The notes under the pieces were generated by a model, which saw only the letters and a list, made by a program, of their open reading frames with translations, had not been told where the DNA came from and searched no databases. A stretch of DNA of 55,497 nucleotides from Bacteroidales bacterium UBA3663 (lineage in GTDB: Bacteria > Bacteroidota > Bacteroidia > Bacteroidales > UBA3663): the NCBI GenBank assembly GCA_002373755.1, contig DFJU01000056.1, positions 1 to 55,497 of the forward strand, in the 5' to 3' direction. Below are positions 41,802-49,753 of the stretch, piece by piece (position 1 is the first letter of the stretch; every line of letters begins with the position of its first letter). Position numbers and translations under genes: made by a program.

Positions 41802-44768
41802 ATGCAGTACAAAACAACAAAAACAGTGATGCGCTCATTATGCGTCATCTGCCTGCTGCTGCTCGTGCCGGCCATCGCGTTGGCTCAGGGCAGAAAACTG
41901 ACAGGTACGGTGACCGATGAGGCAGGAGAGGCTCTGACCGGCGCAACAGTCGCCGAAGTTGGAGGCTCGAAAGGCGTGATTACAGACATCGACGGCAATT
42001 TCTCGCTGTCGTTGAGCAGCGGCACACAGTCCATCCGCGTGTCGTTCGTGGGCTACAAGACGAAGACCGTGGCCGTCCCGGCGTCGGGCAAGGTCAAGGT
42101 TCAGCTGGAGCAGGACCAGGCCATCCTACAGGAGACCGTCATCGTCGGCTACGGCGTGCAGCGCAAGAGCGACCTGACTGGATCGGTGTCGGGCGTGAGC
42201 AGCAAGGACTTCAACCAGGGCGTCGTCAACTCGCCCGAGCAGCTCATCAACGGCAAGGTGAGCGGCGTGCAGATTGTGAACGGCGGCGGATCTCCATCGG
42301 CCAGCAGCACAATCCGCATCCGTGGCGGTGCATCGCTCAATGCCTCCAACGACCCGCTCATCGTGCTCGACGGTGTGCCGATGGAGGTGGGCGGCAGCGT
42401 GAGCGGCAGTGGCAACTTCCTGTCGCTCATCAACCCGAACGACATCGAGAGCATGACCATTCTGAAGGATGCCGCATCGACCGCAATCTACGGCTCGCGT
42501 GCATCGAACGGCGTCATCATCATCACGACAAAGAAGGGCATCGACTCGAAGCGTCCGAAAATCACATTCTCGACCACCAATTCGTTGCAGACGCGCACCA
42601 AGACGGCCGACATGATAAGCCGCGACGACATGATCAGTCTGGTTACGGCCAATGGCACAGACCGCCAGAAGGCGCTGCTCGACCCGAATGTTGACACCGA
42701 CTGGAACGACGAGATCTTCAAGACCGCATTCGGCACCGACAACAATCTGGGCATCTCGGGCAAGGTGGCCTGGCTGCCATACCGCCTGTCGCTCGGCTAC
42801 AGCAATCAGGACGGCATCCTCAAGACCGACAATGTGACGCGCTACACCGGCAGCCTTTCGCTGTCGCCCACATTGCTCGATAACCACTTGAAACTCAACG
42901 TCAACCTCAAGCAGACCTACAGCGACACCCGTTTCGCCAACACCAACGCCATCTGGGGCGGCGCAACGCACAATCCGTGTGCTCCGGTCTATTCAGGCGA
43001 CGACGCTTTCCTGGGTTACTATGAGGCGGCCGATGCCAACGGCGTGCCCATCACCGGCGCAACTGGCAATCCTGTCGGCCTGTTGAACAACTACAAATCG
43101 ACGTCCGACGTGTCGCGCTTCGTGGGCAGTTTCGACGCCGACTACAGCCTCCACTTCCTGCCCGACCTCCACGTGCATCTGACGTTGGGCTACGACCATT
43201 CGGAGGGCGAAGGCAAGGTGCGCGTGCCGAAAGAGGCATACCAGTACTACAACACGGGCGGACGCAACTACAGCTACGGCCCGCAGAAGAACGACAACAA
43301 GCTCTGGACCTCCTACGTGAACTACAACAAGTTCATCGACCGCATCAAGAGCAACATCGAGGTGACGGCCGGCTACGACTATCAGTTCTGGAAATACACC
43401 AATGCGGCCTATACCGAGTGGAACGACATGGAGCCGGCCGAACAGCAGGCATCCTCTGCGGCCGACGACCAGCGCCACGTGCTGCTTTCCTACTATGGCC
43501 GATTGAACTACAGCTACGACGGCCGATACCTGCTTTCTGCCAGTGTGCGCCGCGACGGTTCTTCACGATTCAGCGACGACAACCGCTGGGGCTCGTTCCC
43601 GTCGGTGGCACTCGGCTGGCGCGTGTCGGAAGAGGACTTCTTCGAGCGTCTCAAGCCGGCGTTCAGCGTGCTGAAACTTAGAGCGAGCTACGGCGTGACT
43701 GGCCAGCAGGACGGCATCGCCAACTATAGCTATCTGCCACTCTACACCGAAAGCCAGAGCGGCGCCTACTACGTGTTCGGCGGAACCCCGATCCAGACCT
43801 ACCGACCATCGGCCTACAACAGCAACCTGACGTGGGAGACCACCAAGGCGTGGAACTACGGCTTCGACTTCGGCTTCATCGGCGACCGCATCACCGGTTC
43901 GTTCGACTACTACAACCGCAAGACCGAAGACCTCTTGGCCACAGTGCCCGTCGCCGCCGGAACGAACTTCAACAAGCAGATGCTGAGCAACGTGGGCAAC
44001 ATCAAGAGCGAGGGCTTCGAGATGTCAGTCAGCGCAACTCCAATCCAGACCGACGACTGGCAGTGGAATGTGACGGCCAATGCGACCTACCAGAGCAACG
44101 AGATCACCAACCTGCGCCTGAACGCCGAATCCGAGTCGCCCAACACGCCCGCCGGAGCCATCGAGTCGCACTACGTTCAGGTGCTTTCCGAGGGCTACGA
44201 ACCCTACAGCTACTACGTCTATAAGCAGATTTACGACGAGTCGGGAATGCCCATCGAGGGTCTCTACGCGGATTTGAACGGCGACGGCACGGTCGATTCC
44301 AAAGACCTCTACCACTACCATTCGCCTGCGCCCGACTGGATTCTGGGCTTCTCGACCTCAGTGCGCTGGCGCAAGCTGACCGTGAGCACATCGTTGCGCG
44401 CCAACATCGGCAATTACCTCTACAACGGCATGGCGATGAACACCGGCGCGTGGGAGACGATGTCGTACAATGACTACCAGCTCAACCGTCTGAACAGCAG
44501 CTACCTGAAGACTCATTTCCAGAAGCGTCAGCACGAGAGCGACTACTACGTCGAAAATGCGTCGTTCCTGAAGATGGACAACATCCAGCTGTCGTACAAC
44601 TTCGGCCGCGTGTGCAAGTGGTTCGCGCTCAACGCCTCGATGATGGTGCAGAACGTCTTCACCGTCACGAACTACACCGGCGTCGATCCCGAAAACCAGA
44701 GCGGCATCGACATGAGCGTCTATCCGCGTCCGCGAATCTATTCACTCACCGTCGGACTTGATTTCTGA
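41802..44768 (+). CDS. SusC/RagA-family TonB-dependent transporter, galactan locus
   Basis: 988 residues. Signal peptide, carboxypeptidase-D regulatory-like domain (about 31-105, GRKLTGTVTDEAGEALTGATV to DIDGNFSLSL), TonB box and plug start (ETVIVGYGVQRKSDLTGSV), plug motif (TILKDAASTAIYGSRASNGV), then the barrel with typical YLLSASVRRDGSSRF, AYNSNLTWETTKAWNYGFDFG and terminal SLTVGLDF. Imports galacto-oligosaccharides released by the two GH53 enzymes; the assignment of substrate rests on the neighbours. A 214-bp gap with tandem repeats separates it from its SusD partner, which is unusually long for such a pair. Confidence 0.95.
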   Translation: MQYKTTKTVMRSLCVICLLLLVPAIALAQGRKLTGTVTDEAGEALTGATVAEVGGSKGVITDIDGNFSLSLSSGTQSIRVSFVGYKTKTVAVPASGKVKVQLEQDQAILQETVIVGYGVQRKSDLTGSVSGVSSKDFNQGVVNSPEQLINGKVSGVQIVNGGGSPSASSTIRIRGGASLNASNDPLIVLDGVPMEVGGSVSGSGNFLSLINPNDIESMTILKDAASTAIYGSRASNGVIIITTKKGIDSKRPKITFSTTNSLQTRTKTADMISRDDMISLVTANGTDRQKALLDPNVDTDWNDEIFKTAFGTDNNLGISGKVAWLPYRLSLGYSNQDGILKTDNVTRYTGSLSLSPTLLDNHLKLNVNLKQTYSDTRFANTNAIWGGATHNPCAPVYSGDDAFLGYYEAADANGVPITGATGNPVGLLNNYKSTSDVSRFVGSFDADYSLHFLPDLHVHLTLGYDHSEGEGKVRVPKEAYQYYNTGGRNYSYGPQKNDNKLWTSYVNYNKFIDRIKSNIEVTAGYDYQFWKYTNAAYTEWNDMEPAEQQASSAADDQRHVLLSYYGRLNYSYDGRYLLSASVRRDGSSRFSDDNRWGSFPSVALGWRVSEEDFFERLKPAFSVLKLRASYGVTGQQDGIANYSYLPLYTESQSGAYYVFGGTPIQTYRPSAYNSNLTWETTKAWNYGFDFGFIGDRITGSFDYYNRKTEDLLATVPVAAGTNFNKQMLSNVGNIKSEGFEMSVSATPIQTDDWQWNVTANATYQSNEITNLRLNAESESPNTPAGAIESHYVQVLSEGYEPYSYYVYKQIYDESGMPIEGLYADLNGDGTVDSKDLYHYHSPAPDWILGFSTSVRWRKLTVSTSLRANIGNYLYNGMAMNTGAWETMSYNDYQLNRLNSSYLKTHFQKRQHESDYYVENASFLKMDNIQLSYNFGRVCKWFALNASMMVQNVFTVTNYTGVDPENQSGIDMSVYPRPRIYSLTVGLDF

Positions 44769-44809
44769 AACAGCATCGCCGCAATTCGTTCAATTCACCA
44801 TCGCAACGG

Positions 44810-44969
44810 ATTCGTTGAATATCCGTTTCCGCAACGATTTGGATTCGTCTCATTCGTTCAATTCGGTGATAAAACAGAATTCGTTCAATATCCGTTTCCG
44901 CAACGATTTGGATTCGTCTTATTCGTTTAATTCGGTGATAAAACAGGCCGATTCAATTCGGTGATAAAA
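44810..44969 (+). repeat. 69-bp tandem duplication between susC and susD
   Basis: 44810-44878 and 44879-44947 are two copies of the same unit (ATTCGTT, AATATCCGTTTCCGCAACGA, TTTGGATTCGTC, TTCGGTGATAAAACAG) with few differences. A third partial copy (GATTCAATTCGGTGATAAAA) follows at 44950-44969, just before the SusD start codon at 44983. GAATATCC and GGATTC inside the unit can pair. Confidence 0.88.
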
Positions 44970-44982
44970 AAAACATAAAAAC

Positions 44983-46545
44983 ATGAAAAAGATATATTTG
45001 ACAATATTTGCAGTCTGTGGCCTGATGGCCTCCTGCACGGACGATTTGGACCAGCAGCCGCAGACCGACAGCCAGACCACGGCCGATGTCGTGTATGGCT
45101 CCGAAGAGGGTTACAAAATGGCATTGGCCAAGCTCTACGCATCGTTCGTCATAGCCGGACAGGAGCAGGGCGGCGGCAATGCCGACATTTCGAGCAACAA
45201 CGGCTACGACTTCATGCGCGGCTACTTCAACCTGCAGGAAGCCCCGACCGACGAGATGGCCGCTACGTGGCTTTCCGGCGACAAGGTTGAGGGTCTGACT
45301 TACATGTCGTGGGATGCCAGCGACCCGTGGGTGGCCGACACCTACTATCGCGCCTACTACACCATCGCGCTCTGCAACGAGTTCCTGGGTCACGCCACTG
45401 CAAAGGCCGTCTCGGGCAATGCCAATCTGACCGCATTCCGCGCCGAAGCCCGTTTCCTGCGCGCTTTGGCCTACTACTACGTGCTCGACCTCTTCGGCCA
45501 GGGTCCCTACGTTGACGAGACGATGGGCGTCGGCTCCTACATTCCCGAAGCCTACACCAACGCCCAGCTCTTCGCCTTCATCGAGAGCGAGCTGAAGGAG
45601 GTTGCGGCCGATGGACTTCTCGCACCATCCGACATCGAATACGGTCGCGCCTCGCAGGCCGCCGCATGGGCATTGTTGGCCAGATTGTACCTCAACGCCG
45701 AGGTCTATGGCGCGGGCGACCACTATTCGGACTGCATCGCACAGTGCAAGTCGGTCATCGGCGCCGGATTCTCGCTCGAAGCCGACTACAGCAAGCTCTT
45801 CAACGCCGACAACGACAAGCGCACCAACGAGATCATCTTCCCGTTTGTGGTCGATGCCGTCAACACCGTCAGCTGGGGCGCGACGACCTACATCGTCTGT
45901 GGCGAGTGCGGCAATTCCAGCTCGCAGGACCCCGCCAAGTACGGCTTGACGAGTGGCTGGGGCATGTTCCGCGTGCGTGGTGAGCTTCCGGCAATGTTCG
46001 ACTCGGCCGACAAGCGCGGCATGTTCTACACCGACGGACAGGAGCAGTGGCTCAACAAGGCCATTGACGACCAGAGCCTCGGCTACTTCGGCGAGAAGTT
46101 CTCCAACCTGAACGATGCGGGCGAGGCCGCCTCCAACACCGGAGCCGTCGGTGCCGACATCGACTTCCCCGTCTTCCGTTTGGCCGACGTCTATCTGATG
46201 CTGGCCGAGAGCGTGCTGCGCGGCGGAACGGGTGCTACGCGAGCTGATGCGCTCCAATTGGTCAACGACGTTCGCCAACGCGCCTATGGCAGCACCGACG
46301 GCGACATCAACGATTCGCAGCTTACGCTCCAGTTCATCCTCGACGAGCGCGCCCGCGAGCTATATTGGGAGTGCTGCCGACGCACCGACCTCATTCGCTT
46401 CGGCCTGTTCACCGGCGGCACCTACAAGTGGCAATGGAAGGGCGGTGTGGCCGACGGACGTGCCACCGAGAGCAAATACAACATCTATCCGATACCGACT
46501 GCCGAGCTGTCGGCCAACCCGAATTTGAAGAACGAAAACTATTAA
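44983..46545 (+). CDS. SusD/RagB-family glycan-binding lipoprotein, galactan locus
   Basis: 520 residues; lipobox LMASC (Cys 18). SusD signature: YRAYYTIALCNEFLGHA, LTAFRAEARFLRALAYYYVLDLFGQGPYVDE (about 140-180), the tetratricopeptide-like LLARLYLNAEVY, and the C-terminal PVFRLADVYLMLAES, LVNDVRQRAY, FILDERARELYWECCRRTDLIRFG. Caps the SusC transporter and holds galactan fragments at the surface. The gap to the next gene (189 bp) contains AGAATTTGAGAA / TTCTCAAATTCT-type complementary segments that may fold the message. Confidence 0.95.
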   Translation: MKKIYLTIFAVCGLMASCTDDLDQQPQTDSQTTADVVYGSEEGYKMALAKLYASFVIAGQEQGGGNADISSNNGYDFMRGYFNLQEAPTDEMAATWLSGDKVEGLTYMSWDASDPWVADTYYRAYYTIALCNEFLGHATAKAVSGNANLTAFRAEARFLRALAYYYVLDLFGQGPYVDETMGVGSYIPEAYTNAQLFAFIESELKEVAADGLLAPSDIEYGRASQAAAWALLARLYLNAEVYGAGDHYSDCIAQCKSVIGAGFSLEADYSKLFNADNDKRTNEIIFPFVVDAVNTVSWGATTYIVCGECGNSSSQDPAKYGLTSGWGMFRVRGELPAMFDSADKRGMFYTDGQEQWLNKAIDDQSLGYFGEKFSNLNDAGEAASNTGAVGADIDFPVFRLADVYLMLAESVLRGGTGATRADALQLVNDVRQRAYGSTDGDINDSQLTLQFILDERARELYWECCRRTDLIRFGLFTGGTYKWQWKGGVADGRATESKYNIYPIPTAELSANPNLKNENY

Positions 46546-46734
46546 GAATGAGAAGTCAAAGAAGATTTAGAACCTCAAGAATTTGAGAATCAGAGAATGA
46601 AACGAAATTAAGGCGCGTCCTAAAATTTAAGCGTATCTCAAATTCTCAATAATTCTCGTTCTCAACAAATTAGGTTTTCTTAAATTCTCCAATTCTTGAG
46701 AATCTTCCTTAACTTCAAATAAAAAAGTTAGACA

Positions 46735-48435
46735 ATGAAAACTGCAAAATACATACTTGCGTCGCTGCTGGCCGTCATGACATTGGCCGCCTGCGACAAA
46801 GACGGTGACATTATCGTCACAAGTGGAGCACAAGCGGTCGAACTGAGCGGTTCGGGTGACGTCGTCATCGACAAGAACTACGCCTCCGGACTCGCCCTTA
46901 CGCTGAACTGGACCGACAACAGCCGCCTCTCGTCAAGCGATGAGCGCGTGTGGCTGTCAGTCGGCACTACGGTCAATACGCTCCAGTTTTCGGCCACCGA
47001 CGACTTCGCATCGCCCATCGAAATCCAGACCGAAGCGGGCACTACGTCGATTCAGTTCACGGCCGAGGCTCTCAACTCGCTTGTGGGTCGTGTCGGGCTT
47101 GCGGGCGATGTGGCATCGACCCTCTACATCCGCATGAGTTCGGTGTTGGCCAACAACGTCGCCCCCAAATACAGCAACGTCCTTGAGATGCAGGTGACGC
47201 CCTACAGCATCGACATGAGCGTCGCCTTCGTGCTCGACGCCAGCAAGAACGACACCGGCGTGACCCTCTCGTCGCCCAACTCGGACGGCATCTACAGCGG
47301 CTTCATCGGCGCATCGGGCTGGTACAACTGGTGGCTGCTTGAGGGCAACGGCATCACGTGGGGCAACATCGGCGTCGATGGCAAGCCGTTCATCATCAGC
47401 AGCGATGGCGGTGCGTGGAACTTCTGGTATCCGGGTCAGGCAGGCTGCTACTACACCGTGGTCAACACCGTCAAGCAGGAGTGGTCGGCCCTCTACATCC
47501 CGTCGCTCACCGTGAGCGGCGACATCACGGGCGAGATGACCTACGACCGCAAGGCCAACAAGTGGATGCTGTCGTACACCGCAACGCAGTCGGGCACGGC
47601 CACAATCCGCGTAGCAGGTACCGGCAGCCAGTACAATGCGACGACCGGCACCGACGACGCATCGGCCGTAAGCACTCCGGTGGCATTCGCCGTGGAGGAC
47701 GGAAAGCTGGTCTTGGCCGATGAGGCATCGGACATAACCGTCAACGTGGCTGCTGCGGGCGACGTCACATTGGCCATCGACCTGTGCGACCCGACCGCCT
47801 GGAAATGTGAGGTGAGCGAGGGCAGCGAGACGCCTGTCGAGATCGCAAAGCAGCTCTACATACTCGGCAACGACGACACGTGGAACTACGACCAGTACCT
47901 GACGCTCTACGATGAGGACAACCTCTGCTACGCGGCTGCGGTCAACTTCAACTGCTCGTGGGGCTACTACTTCTCGAAGGAGTACAACGCGTGGGACCAG
48001 ATCAACCAGGACCCCGAATCGACCGAGATGAAACTCACGCTTGACGGCACCAACGAGAGCAACATCCAGGCTCCGGGCACCGGCCTCTACGTCACCGTCG
48101 CATCGCTCGGCTGGATGTCCTACTGGTATGCAATGAGCGACCCTATCACGTCGGTTTCGTGCACCGGCTTCAACGACGACTGGAACCTCATCGAGATGAC
48201 GGCCGATGCAGAGCAAGTCGGCGTCTATAAGGCTCAGGTGACCGCTACGGGCGACACTCCGTGGGGCGCACAGGTGCTGCTGAACGGTTCGTGGGACTAC
48301 TGGTTCGGTACTTGCGCCGACGGTGCCCTCCTCTGGAGCAAGAAGGAGAACGGCAATCCGACAGGCTGGGTGGCCGGCAAGACCTACACCTTCACCGTTG
48401 ACCTCCGCAAGTGTACCTATTCGTTGACGGAATAA
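46735..48435 (+). CDS. surface glycan-binding lipoprotein, SusE-like
   Basis: 566 residues; lipobox LAAC (Cys 20). The N-terminal domain (about 28-155, AVELSGSGDVVIDKNYASGLALTLNW) is the SusE/SusF-type immunoglobulin-like spacer. Two or three beta-sandwich modules with aromatic platforms follow: GWYNWWLLEGNGITWG, AWNFWYPGQAGCYYTV, LYILGNDDTWNYDQYLTLYDE and DSWDYWFGT-like NGSWDYWFG. Position after SusD in a galactan locus and the repeated WY-rich sandwich modules support a role as the surface glycan-binding partner. A related arrangement exists in the B. thetaiotaomicron galactan locus; the exact Pfam of the modules (DUF5114 is a candidate) needs a profile search. Confidence 0.82.
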   Translation: MKTAKYILASLLAVMTLAACDKDGDIIVTSGAQAVELSGSGDVVIDKNYASGLALTLNWTDNSRLSSSDERVWLSVGTTVNTLQFSATDDFASPIEIQTEAGTTSIQFTAEALNSLVGRVGLAGDVASTLYIRMSSVLANNVAPKYSNVLEMQVTPYSIDMSVAFVLDASKNDTGVTLSSPNSDGIYSGFIGASGWYNWWLLEGNGITWGNIGVDGKPFIISSDGGAWNFWYPGQAGCYYTVVNTVKQEWSALYIPSLTVSGDITGEMTYDRKANKWMLSYTATQSGTATIRVAGTGSQYNATTGTDDASAVSTPVAFAVEDGKLVLADEASDITVNVAAAGDVTLAIDLCDPTAWKCEVSEGSETPVEIAKQLYILGNDDTWNYDQYLTLYDEDNLCYAAAVNFNCSWGYYFSKEYNAWDQINQDPESTEMKLTLDGTNESNIQAPGTGLYVTVASLGWMSYWYAMSDPITSVSCTGFNDDWNLIEMTADAEQVGVYKAQVTATGDTPWGAQVLLNGSWDYWFGTCADGALLWSKKENGNPTGWVAGKTYTFTVDLRKCTYSLTE

Positions 48436-48452
48436 CATGATGAAGGGCTATT

Positions 48453-48606
48453 AAAGGAGTAAAAGGGACGATACTTGAAGTCGTGAAATAGAATCAAGAA
48501 TTAAGAGAATCCTAATTCCCTGATGTTCTGAATTGTTGAGAATTAGAGAACACCTTAGGAAATGAGAATTGTTGGCCGATGCAGCAAACGTCCCTTTTAC
48601 TCCTTT
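48453..48606. repeat. 18-bp inverted repeats and pyrimidine tracts before the second GH53 gene
   Basis: AAAGGAGTAAAAGGGACG (48453-48470) and its exact complement CGTCCCTTTTACTCCTTT (48589-48606) bracket an A/T-rich spacer. From 48591 to the start codon the coding strand is almost pure pyrimidine in repeated units (TTTTACTCCC, TTTTACTTCCC, TTTCACTCC). The same word occurs in the trp operon inverted repeat. Confidence 0.8.
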
Positions 48607-48674
48607 TTTACTCCCCTTTTACTTCCCTTAATTACCTTTCACTCCACTTAGTTTCCCTTAATTTCCTTTATAAT

Positions 48675-49730
48675 ATGAAAAATATGTTTGCAACTTTATT
48701 GACGATGTTGGCCGTAGCCAGTATGCAGACCGCTTGCAACGAGGAAGAAAGTCCAATCACACAAACCGCCGAGGCGCAGACGGAAGAGACCGTAGTCTCC
48801 GAAGTCGGTTCGTTCGCCAAGGGAGCCGATGTCAGCTGGCTCACACAGATGGAGAATGAAGGCCTCACGTTCGCCACCAAGGACGGCGTGGCCACCGAGT
48901 GCATGAAACTGCTGCGCGACGACTGCTACGTGAATTCCATCCGTCTGCGCGTGTGGGTCAATCCCGCTGAGGGCTGGAACAATGCCGACGATGTGCTGGT
49001 CAAGGCGCGCCGAGCCGTCTCGCTCGGTCTGCGCGTGATGATTGACTTCCACTTCAGCGACACGTGGGCCGATCCCGGCCATCAGACGACGCCGGCAGCC
49101 TGGGCCGACTACGACCTGACGCAGATGAAGCCGGCCGTGGCAGAGCATGTCCGTTCGACGCTCATGAAGCTGAAAACCTACGGCGTGACGCCCGAATGGG
49201 TGCAGATAGGCAACGAGACCCGCACCGGAATGCTCTGGCCGTTGGGCAGCACCGACAATGGCGGTAACTTCGCCGCGCTGGTCAATGCAGGCTACGATGC
49301 CGTGAAGGAGGTCTTTGCCGATGCGAAGGTCATTGTCCACGTCGATGGCGGCGACAACCTCGCCCTCTACACCTACCTGTTCGGCAACCTGAAGTCGTAC
49401 AACGGCAAATATGACATGGTCGGCATGTCGCTCTATCCCGAGACGGGCAAGTCGGCCGAAGCCGTCGCAAAGTGCATCAGCAACGTCACGACGATTTACA
49501 ACACCTACGGCAAGCCGGTCATGATCTGCGAGGTCGGCATGGACTACGATCAGGCCGAGGAGTGCCGCGACTGTATCGCATCGCTCATAAGCCAAGGCAA
49601 GGCCACGGGCCATCTGGAGGGCATCTTCTATTGGGAACCGCAGGCTCCGGCCGGCTACAACGGCGGCTACAACAAGGGCTGTTTCAGCAACGGCCGACCC
49701 ACTGTCGCGCTCGACGCATTTGGCGAATAA
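48675..49730 (+). CDS. GH53 endo-beta-1,4-galactanase, second copy
   Basis: 351 residues; the ATG at 48675 starts a lipoprotein signal ending in MQTAC (Cys 21), so the product is probably membrane-anchored. A single GH53 barrel: FAKGADVSWLTQME, SIRLRVWVNP, MIDFHFSDTWADPGH, acid/base in WVQIGNETRTGM (Glu 181), nucleophile in VMICEVGM (Glu 286) and GIFYWEPQAP. It lacks the C-terminal sandwich of the first GH53 and is quite divergent from it, so the two probably differ in position (surface or periplasm) or chain-length preference. The promoter of the regulator gene overlaps its last codons. Confidence 0.93.
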   Translation: MKNMFATLLTMLAVASMQTACNEEESPITQTAEAQTEETVVSEVGSFAKGADVSWLTQMENEGLTFATKDGVATECMKLLRDDCYVNSIRLRVWVNPAEGWNNADDVLVKARRAVSLGLRVMIDFHFSDTWADPGHQTTPAAWADYDLTQMKPAVAEHVRSTLMKLKTYGVTPEWVQIGNETRTGMLWPLGSTDNGGNFAALVNAGYDAVKEVFADAKVIVHVDGGDNLALYTYLFGNLKSYNGKYDMVGMSLYPETGKSAEAVAKCISNVTTIYNTYGKPVMICEVGMDYDQAEECRDCIASLISQGKATGHLEGIFYWEPQAPAGYNGGYNKGCFSNGRPTVALDAFGE

Positions 49731-49749
49731 AAAAGAATTCGTATTTTTG
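49719..49749 (+). promoter_or_regulatory. promoter of the hybrid two-component regulator, implying a leaderless message
   Basis: TTTG (49719-49722, inside the last codons of the GH53 gene), exactly 19 nt, then TATTTTTG (49742-49749). Both boxes are perfect. The ATG follows at 49754, only 4 nt after the -7 box, so the transcript should begin at or within a few bases of the start codon. Confidence 0.75.
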
Positions 49750-49753
49750 TAGC

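Noticed and set aside
44810..44969. Small coding sequence spanning the tandem repeats
   Set aside because: A repetitive frame exists across it, but its low-complexity translation only reflects the 69-bp duplication and it overlaps the susD leader.
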